Source of the DNA: Codonopsis lanceolata
Taxonomy: Eukaryota; Streptophyta; Magnoliopsida; Asterales; Campanulaceae
Direction: 5' to 3'
DNA: 64,000 nt
Assembly (NCBI GenBank): GCA_013146195.2
Contig: CM028382.1
Coordinates: 62,661,596 to 62,725,595, forward strand
Positions 56,264 through 64,000 of this stretch are shown here, in pieces. The notes under the pieces are model-generated. The model had not been told where the DNA came from. It was given only the letters and a program-made list of their open reading frames with translations, and did no database searches. A program made the translations under genes and the position numbers. The stretch's first letter is position 1; each line of letters starts with the position of its first letter.

Positions 56264-57358
56264 ATGTTTAAGCGTAGAAATCTAGGCTCTTCATCCTCGG
56301 CCCGCTCGGGAGGAAGAGCATAATTTTGACATCACCGGCTTAGTGTCCTCTGAGCATCAGTACACCAACAAACTCTCCAAGTCCTTGGTGCGAGGGGATT
56401 TAAAATGAAGATTTTGGTATCCGTCACACTCGATGGCTCGTAGGTGGGGGCGTTGTTAGATTCTCCGGCTAAGGGCAGCGTAGTCCCATTGTCAGAATTC
56501 TACGCCAATGGCGACATTGGCATGGATGGCGGTGTGCTAGACCTTGTTAATGTTAGGAATATTGTTGTTAATTTCGTCCAGAAAGCATTAACATGTATTT
56601 GGCACCTCGACTGCGGTTGGTGCCGATGACTATAGCACACACCTCCACCCCGTATCCTGTCGAGGTGGTGAATGTTGTCATTGCTCTCCACGGTGTGAGT
56701 GGTCTATAGCCGTAACCACCTTATGGACCACGCACCATGAGAGAGTCCTTCTCTCAGACACGGCAAGCAGGTGTATAAATTTGTTGTGGCCGTCTCATGC
56801 CCTGAAGTCACCAAAACACGGTGAATTGGGAGAGGGCGTCTTGACCTACACCATCATATTTGATGTTGGCCGTTTGATCAAGCGGCAAATCAAGACCCTA
56901 TTAGAGGTAGGACGAATGCGGGGTTCGCGTTCCCGCATTTGATTCTTACGACTTGTGTAGGGGGCAAGCGTGAGAATGCCCAGCACGTTGAGAGGTGAAG
57001 GCTGGTCCGGTCATTACTAGGGCCATTTGTTTTGAACATCACCGGCGGCCGAGTGAGGGTTCCTCAAGAGGAGGAACCCAGAAGAAGAGAAGGACTTACT
57101 TCGTTGGGATCTCAACCCGAGGTTAAGAGGCGGCATCCTCAAGCGATATGGTGAGTCGGCGCAGTTGGCACAAATGCGTCTTGAGCCAGTGAAATTTTCG
57201 GTTGGGTTAACACCGTGGGACATAATGTCTCAAATCATTATGGGCGCCACCGAGCACGATCCCGAGTTTCGTCCTCATTCGTTATCTCGCGGAGCTCACC
57301 TAGTCGAGGCCCAAGTTCCGTCCTCGTTCGTTAGGTGGACCGCTATGTCCTTTTGATA
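56264..57358 (+). pseudogene. Env-position ORF of element B (plant transposon protein type), degenerate
   Basis: ATG at 56264 gives MFKRRNLGSSSSARSGG and then a frameshift. Pieces in three frames read HNFDITGLVSSEHQY with SLVRGDL, VPLSEFYANGDI, VNVRNIVVNFVQKAL and finally VKFSVGLTPWDIMSQIIMG. The order (VRG, EFYAN, VRG/VNV, basic/hydrophobic middle) recalls the ORF that Athila elements carry after pol, sometimes called env-like. No signal peptide or transmembrane segment can be judged in this state. At least five lesions are present. Confidence 0.5.
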
Positions 57359-58316
57359 TTTGTCCTACCCATCAATCCTCTCATATGTTCCTCTATTTTG
57401 AGGACAAAATAGAACTTAAGTTTGGGGGGGATTTAAAACTTTAGGTCTTAGCAGGTCCTAGCCTAACGAGGAATGGAGTTGGGCTATGTCGTTAGGGTGA
57501 TAGAGAATTGCTTTATTTGATGACCATTTAACTCTTCACCCTATTTTTCCTGTTTTTATTTTTTCTGATTTTCGGAGGTGTTGCCTTGACCAGAATACAC
57601 TTACATTGGATACTCGTGGGTTCCTCTTATGGGGACCCATCATCAATTGTGTCATCGTCATCACCTCCAATTTTCCCAATTTCTTAGAAAAATATATAAA
57701 AAAAAATTTTAAATTCAAAATATTCATCCTCGAGTTTAGGTGTGGTAATGCTAGTCGTAGTCAATGAGGAGATTAGTGCAATGAACCGCATAGTTAGTCC
57801 GTAGATCCCCCTGGAATTTACTTAATTTTGCGAAACTTTTACTTTTCTCCAAATTCTTCATGCACTCACACCAGTCATAACTTTGGATTGATTAGAATAG
57901 TTTTATAAAGTTTATAACACCTATTTCACTTCAACAAGATATGCACAAGAATATGATGCATAGCCATTCGAACATGATTGTTGCATTAAATTGTAACTTA
58001 GGGTCAATTGCATGTTAGTTAGATCCCTTGGATTTTTCCTATTTATATATCTCAAGCACACTTTCGAACCGTGTCTGCATGTTAGTCTCAATTGTCCCTA
58101 CCATCTGTCTTAGCGAATGCTTATGTAAAATCCAGTGATGCTAAACATTCAACCCCAATTCCCATAGTTGATATGATATTTTGTGTTGTCTTACTTGCTT
58201 TAAATACTATGTGAGCATTTGGCATTAAGAAATGATTTAGGCCATCTTTGGATCGTTAGAGCCTAAATATTCCCTGACCTATACTAAATATATCCCTAGT
58301 GTCCCCTTTGAGCCTT
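57359..58316 (+). other. 3' noncoding region of element B
   Basis: It holds a polypurine-like GAACTTAAGTTTGGGGGGGA at 57411-57430. From about 57710 to the gap it is homologous to 4800-5420 of element A (for example CACACTTTCGAACCGTG and TAGCGAATGCTTATGT). The 3' LTR expected further right is not present because of the N run. Confidence 0.7.
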
Positions 58317-58416
58317 NNNNNNNNNNNNNNNNNNNNNNNNNNNNNNNNNNNNNNNNNNNNNNNNNNNNNNNNNNNNNNNNNNNNNNNNNNNNNNNNNNNN
58401 NNNNNNNNNNNNNNNN
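58317..58416. other. Assembly gap of 100 N
   Basis: Exactly 100 N. The round length suggests a placeholder gap of unknown true size. The order and distance of the sequence on either side rest on scaffolding. Confidence 0.98.
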
Positions 58417-59029
58417 AATCCATTTCCAGCAACCGCATCCGTCCGCATACCTTGCCTCTTCAGCAAAGAATAAAGTTCAAACTTATCTCCCTATTGGCTC
58501 AAGAATAAGGGAGTTTAAAGATCGCGACCCAGATATATTCTAGGAAATGATACCAAAACTCAAGTCCAGATTTTATTTTTCTTCTTCAATAAAGGATCAA
58601 ATCTTCGCACCCCTTCAGATAACTCCATTGAGCACAAGAGCCTTCATTTGGACAGAAGATAGAGGCAGTTGGCTAAAGATCAAGCCTCCCCGGCTGCAGG
58701 CACCTGATTTGCAGTATGGATAAATAAGGTTCCAGATTCACACCTTTCAGTTTTAAGGAAATAGGGAAGAGGGTCTAGAAATGAGTTAACCTCTCGATTC
58801 CTTTGGTGCAATTCCTCAGCTTTACCAGATCAAATCAAGAAGTAAAAGGAATGACTCTCTTATCACTGCTTCTCGCAGAGAGGCAACTTTCCTAAAACCA
58901 AATCCCCGAAATTGAAGGCAAACCAAATGAGCCTGAAAATTTGGCATGTTCCTCTATGACTAAATTGAATTTGGAGATAAGCCCACTGGCACAACAAACC
59001 CCATACATGAAAGAGGTCGGTTTGATGTG
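58417..59029 (-). pseudogene. Second copy (target') of the plant transposon protein ORF, minus strand
   Basis: Reading from 59029 leftward, CACATCAAACCGACCTCTTT parallels CACATCAAAACTGACCTCTTT at 7716. The block with GGTTTGTTGTGCCA, TTTAGTCATAGAGGAACATGCC, GAATTGCACCAAAGGAATC and CTTATTTATCCATAC matches 7716-8075. It is much more diverged than the adjacent element, with indels that destroy the frame. Left of about 58700 it continues with sequence only weakly similar to 8300-8400. Confidence 0.75.
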
Positions 59030-60127
59030 TGATCGTGTCTTATTTTAAATTTATTTCCTTGCAAGTGGACAAGACTATTGGTATTTAGAAGGTGCTGAAC
59101 CACAGAGATTGATGGATTTAACTAAAGTAAATTTAACTAATCTAATAAAATAAAGCAATTAATAACTAATGGGGTTTTTGTTTTTTATAAATTAAATTAA
59201 CTAGAAAAATAAAATAATTTAACTAACAAAGCATATAAATATGAGATAAATCAGATTTGTAAATCAGTAATTAGGATTCACTTGTATCTACTCTATTGTT
59301 CATTTAAATAAAGTATCATTCAATACCGGGTTCTGTTCACGAAAGATAGATATAGTCTGTCAAATTCCACCGCCAGCCTCCATCTCAAAATTCATCCATT
59401 CTATATTCTAGACACAAGAACATATGGATCCTAACTATCACTTAGGTCATATATGAACCCGACCCTAACTTATCACTCGTGCATCGATAGGTTCAATTTA
59501 TCATGATGGTGAGCCAAGATACGACATGCATATTGGTCATGCAGCTTATCCGCACCTCTAGGCCTTTATCACTTGCGATTACATTCATTTGTTCAAATGA
59601 GATAATAAAAGGGTTGATAAACACCATGATCAAGAAGAATTGAATGAATAAAAATATAATATAAAACAATAGATTCTATACAAGTTAGTTCAATTCTCCA
59701 TAATTGAAAAATACAAATCTTGAACCATTCTTGGAAAAATCTTCATAGACAATAATATACATAATTTTTTTTTCCTAACTAAAGGTTATCCCTAATTAAT
59801 CCACAAAAGAGGAAAAAGATACAATATAATTACAACACTAAAAAGAATTAAAATAGGACTTAACGCTTCCCAATGCAATTAAATCTCAAAGTGGGCGGCT
59901 GAATTGGTGTAGGAAAAATCTGATTTTCACCCTTTGCCTTCAAGTTTCCAGCTTTTACACTTTGGTCCCTAACTTCAATTCAAAGATAAAGTGCCTATAT
60001 TTTGCACAATTATTCCAAAAGTCCCTAAAACTATAAATAACACTAAAACATATATTAGACCAAAAACCTGAGAAATAGCATAATTTAAGCTTGAATAATA
60101 ATCAATAATCAAGATAAAATACCATCA
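59030..60127 (-). repeat. 3' LTR of element C
   Basis: On the minus strand it runs from TGATGGTATTTTAT (60127) to GACACGATCA (59030) and aligns with 6532-7715. The preceding polypurine tract on the minus strand is AAGTTTAAGTTTGGGGTATT (about 60128-60147). It carries more small indels than the LTR of A. Confidence 0.9.
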
Positions 60128-63114
60128 AATACCCCAAACTTAAACTTTTGCTCGTCCTCGAGTAAAATAGAAAACTAAACTATACTAAACTAAATTAAAG
60201 CAAATAAAATATATATTTTCTTTCACAAGTCAAAGCTTCGGCATGGTACCACATAATGCCTCAAGGAATGATAAATAACAACACATAGCCACAAGTCTAA
60301 GCTTTCACTCAATCATCATCAATATCACTTATACATCTCTGTGTGTGTGTGTGAAAACCATTAATTGACTATCTACAAACTTAGAAAGTTTTATCAAGTT
60401 AAGCACAACATTTATTCCCAAAATATTTCAATAAAAACGTGTGCATCACAAAACATGTACATACCATCAATACCCGGTTAACAACACGAAGAGAGATCTT
60501 GATAGAATTCAAGTGCTTATACATCCATCCCATGCACTAACTATGTATGAAATACAATACTCTCATGTCCCAATTACTTATAATAGCTAAGATTATACAA
60601 ATAGTGTGAGCTATATCAAGATGTGTATATAATTCAAAACAAGGGTCAAATCAACTATGCTTCCAAACCATATCAACTAACACAAACAAATGTGACAACT
60701 AAATCAATAGGACTTTATTAAGCTTGTAATGTAAGGCCAAGGTAAGGGGTAACAATAAAGAGGATAAGAAATTTTAAAGTGAGAGAGTAAGAATATTTCT
60801 CTTTTCCCATATAAATCACTCAATTTCCTTCAACAACCCCCAAACTTAGACTTTAGGGTTGAAGAAGGTATCAAACCATCATAGACATTTTCTTCCCAAT
60901 GATCATTTTCTTTGCTTTCTTTCTTCTTCTTTTTTTCTATTTTTTTTTCTTTTGAAGGGCATGTGCAATTTTTTATTTTCGCACCCTTTTCATTTTTTTT
61001 TTCTTTTTCATATATACATTTTTTTGTTATATTATTTTTTTTTCTCAATACACGAACTCATTGGTGCTATTTTGAACTGCATCAATCACCATGTAGACAA
61101 CATTCCCAACTCAATCCTACTCTCTCAAAGGGTAGGCAAAAGTGTATAAACTTTAGAGTTAAGTTAATGTAGGTAATAGAAACGATGTCGAATGTGGGTC
61201 GATATGTGCTTAGCACACGCCATTCTTTATAATAAAGCTCAAAGGGGACACTAGGGATTAATATAAAATAGGGATGGTGAGATAAAAAGGCACAAACGAT
61301 CCAAAGATGACCTAAATCATATCCTAACTGCCACAATGATCATGCTTCGTTTTCACAGAAATTCAACAAAGTTTCAAATCATTCCCTTAACTCAGAGTTT
61401 TAAAAACATGCTCCACAAGTATTTCACATAAGCATTCGCTAGAAAAGAGGCAGGGAAAATCAAGACTTAAATGCAATCACGGTTCGAAAGTGTGCTTGAG
61501 ATATATTAGCAAAAGAAGTCTAACAAATTTAACTTAGTATGCAATTAACCCTAAGTCGCAAATATAATGCAACAATCATGTAATGATGGTTGTTTAAAAT
61601 GTTCGTGACCACAAAAATAGTAAGGTCCAAGGGAATGAAATGTGCACTATAAACTCAATAAAATTACTCAAATTCTTTAATAAATCAAGTCATGGTATTT
61701 TTGTGCTCAAAAATTTTGGAGATATAAAGTTTCATCAACTGGACCAAGCTAAGGCTCGTAGACAAGTATACATGCATCGCTATTAACAAACATATTATCA
61801 TTGGCGGAAGTAACCACACCAAAATTAAAGACTCGGAAAATTTTCAAATTTTTAAAAAAAATTTTTTTTGTTTTTTTAAATACTAAAATAAATTAACTAC
61901 TAAAGCTAACTAAAATAAAATAAAAACTAAATTAACTAAAAACAGGTAACAAAAGCTCTCAAAAAAATATCATCAATTAGGCAAAAGGCAATTCACACCC
62001 CCAAACTTAAATTTCGCATTGGCCTCAATGTGAGTGCAATATAAAGACGAGGTAAAGAAAATGTCATCAATCGGAAACTAATCAGGCATGGCAAAACGTG
62101 TAAAAATTTAATAGAATCACATGCTTGCACCCTCAAAGAGTTATCAAGTTAATTACCAACTATTCATTATTCCCACAAAATCATAATTTATCAACTCCCA
62201 TTCTTCCTAATTTAAATCAAAATGTCTCATTGCTGCCACTCCAAATGAATAACCAACAATCCTCCCAACAGATATAATATTTTTAGTCAAATATAATTTC
62301 ACCATTTAACTTAAGTATAACCAAAATATACTTAATAACATATTTTCAGCATATTTCTAGCAGAATAGAACAATAATAATCTTCTCAAACCTAGACAATT
62401 AACTAGCAAAATTTTGAAAAATCACACTTGAACTGACAGTGGTTTTAACCAATTGGGTATTAAAAAGGCATGATGAAAATTTAGCAATTATAGAACAAAC
62501 AAAATCATCACATCCCCACTCATCATAAATTAAACCCAACTATCCCCATAACTTAAGCAAACAAGCTGCCCCAACTGTCATTTGCAAGAATCAAAACAAT
62601 TAACATGCAATCCCCGCAAAATCAATCACCAATTTTTTGTAAGAAACTGAAATTTGCTAATCTCAAAAATCCAAAATGAGCAGAACTTTATAGTACAATT
62701 CAGTTCACTATTTCACAAGAGGCAGGAGCAAAAGAAGATCCAAATTAAGTCCACAAACTTGCAGACAACATGGATTATTAGGTCACCACCAATTCAGACC
62801 CGACACAAGTATGTAAATTAATCACAGAAATATACCCTCCCATTATATTTTGAAAAGTTTTTGGTTAAAAACAATTTCCCACATTAATCGTGAAATAAAT
62901 CCAATAACCGTAACAATTAAGCTTACACAAAATTAGTATATTTAGAATATACATAATCAACACTTTCCAGCATAATATCATCATAGTTGAATTTTAACAA
63001 AATCACCAGTAAACTGGGCAGATTTGCTTCAAAATTCCAAAACCATTTTAAGCAGTTAATAGAAGAAGTTGAGGCAATCTTACTTGAAATTGGGCAAGAG
63101 AATTCCAAAATTCA
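60128..63114 (-). other. 3' noncoding region of element C
   Basis: The reverse complement of about 3550-6531 of element A, with a T-rich stretch at 60915-61050 corresponding to the A/G-rich stretch at 5630-5760. A GTGTGTGTGTG run occurs at 60344-60354. No gene is seen; small frames mirror those in A and carry changes. Confidence 0.8.
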
Positions 63115-64000
63115 AACCATTAAATGTGATGTGCTTTGCACTGACGAGGTTGGACGATAGTCCAGATGGCTGATGTGTTGCATTGATGCATTAGAGCCGT
63201 AGCTGTTTGCTGGGCAGAATGAAGAACAGAAATCCACGACTTGGATGATGGGTGTGATTGTGGGAATGGATTGGAGGTGGCCGGAATCGAAAGTAGGAAC
63301 GGCGACTGTTGGGTGAAGGAGATTAGGCAAGGGACTGAAAGATTGGACTTCTGGAGCTTTGCCGGCGAAGACAGCGGCTGGAAGAGAGCCGTAGCTGGAG
63401 ATAGATAGAGATGGAATCGAGGCTGGAGAGATTCGGGGCGTGACTGGGGGATTGATTTAAGGGGTTCGGCAATGGGTGACCCGGCTGGGCTGCGTGAGAG
63501 AGTTATGGTGGAGGAAGATGAAGATGCAGGATCGCTTGGGTTTGATAATTCGGCCTGACATGGGGGAAGGGGTGATTGCGACGGAGATGAAATCGGGATG
63601 GAGAGGGCCTGGAAGCTGACAGCGAGCGATGAAGAAGGCCAGCTTGAGTTGGAGATAGGAGAAGAAGGGGCGAACTGATAGGGGGAGTCGGCAGAATTGG
63701 AGCCGGGCATAGAGATTCACCTGGCCGGAGTGTTGGGTTAACTGGGGATGACGATGGGCTTGAGAGATGATGGAGCAGAGGGGTATCGGTGCTTAGAGAA
63801 GGAGGCAGGTTGTTTGAAGACAGGGCTGGGTGTGGGTGGAGATCAGAGGCGGCTTTTTGGGAGAAGGGATGACGCCGGCGGCTATGGTGGGCGTGGCGGG
63901 TTTATTTGCTAAGGGGGGTTTTAGGCTGGGGCCGAAAGATTTGAGCGAGGGAGATGGAGATGGTGAGTGACCATGGCTATTCGCCGGGTCTGGAGAGTGA
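63115..64000 (-). other. CT-rich block of element C (copy of 2660-3557)
   Basis: The reverse complement of the CT-rich block of element A, with about 11 differences over roughly 880 bp by my count. The Pro/Ser-rich frame is kept at 63710-63120 (196 codons). It is the most conserved part of the A/C pair. It continues past the window edge. Confidence 0.75.

Larger units (their letters stand above)
45242..58316 (+). mobile_element. Athila-like Ty3/gypsy retrotransposon B, 3' end lost in assembly gap
   Basis: The 5' LTR starts TGATCGATGTATTTTATA and shares TTAAATTATGCTATTTC and other blocks with the LTR of element A. Primer site, gag, protease, RT/RNase H, integrase and an env-position ORF follow in the order known for Athila. 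The 3' noncoding DNA is homologous to that of A, and the sequence then runs into the gap, so the 3' LTR is not seen. Many stops and shifts in pol make it inactive. It is inserted to the right of the captured exons in the CACTA element; the base pairs left of the LTR read AATAC. Confidence 0.88.
59030..64000 (-). mobile_element. Athila-like element C, inverted copy of element A, 5' end outside window
   Basis: It is the reverse complement of element A from its 3' LTR (59030-60127) through the 3' noncoding region to the CT-rich block (63115-64000). The gag-tail ORF and 5' LTR would lie to the right of the window. It joins its target at the same base as A does. Divergence from A rises from about 1 percent in the CT-rich block to 6 percent or more in the LTR, by my own counting. 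Confidence 0.9.

Overview
This window is intergenic DNA from a plant nuclear genome, almost certainly a eudicot with a large, repeat-rich genome. The evidence is nested plant-type retrotransposons (Athila-like and other Ty3/gypsy, Sirevirus-like Ty1/copia, L1-type LINEs), a CACTA transposon, Helitron-like ends, a MITE, and spliced plant-specific transposon-associated genes. The MITE (11708-11856) resembles sequences I associate with Caryophyllales, but that is weak evidence and I make no species call. There is no bacterial content, and I see no rRNA, tRNA or CRISPR array. I see no intact single-copy host gene; the only conventional host-gene sequence is two short exon fragments inside the CACTA element.

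Layout. 1-7715: a non-autonomous Athila-like element (A), missing its extreme 5' end. 7716-9577: the 3' part of an older retroelement into which A inserted. 9578-11856: duplicated Helitron-type termini, a microsatellite, a GC-rich inverted repeat and a MITE. 12120-15282: a decayed gypsy element with an antisense ORF, an LTR, then the end of a copia LTR with its primer site. 15560-28070: a decayed Sirevirus-like copia polyprotein broken by related LTRs and by an L1-type LINE (20486-25417) that has an A-tail and a 12-bp target duplication. 28508-29871: a reverse-strand transposon ORF. 29883-31409: a gypsy LTR. 31452 to about 36995: a second LINE on the minus strand with a 765-codon endonuclease/reverse transcriptase ORF still open. 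38454-41222: a spliced plant-mobile-domain-type gene with lesions. 42063-43047: a DUF7745-like pseudogene cut by a CACTA transposon (43048 onward) that carries exon fragments of a NEDD8-activating-enzyme catalytic subunit gene and of a Tm-1-like TIM-barrel gene. 45242-58316: a second Athila-like element (B) with degenerate gag, protease, RT/RNase H, integrase and an env-position ORF; its 5' LTR holds a 2861-bp solo LTR flanked by a perfect 5-bp duplication. 58317-58416: a 100-N assembly gap. 58417-64000: an inverted second copy of the A-plus-target composite (target' and element C).

The parts relate mainly by nesting rather than by shared function. Insertion order can be read from interrupted frames: LINE into copia, A into its target ORF, CACTA into the DUF7745-like gene, Athila B downstream in the CACTA, and the solo LTR into B's LTR. 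The points most worth following up are the CACTA with two unrelated captured gene fragments, the inverted A/C pair with identical junctions and a graded divergence, palindromic motifs restricted to Athila DNA, and opposed or tandem Helitron termini.
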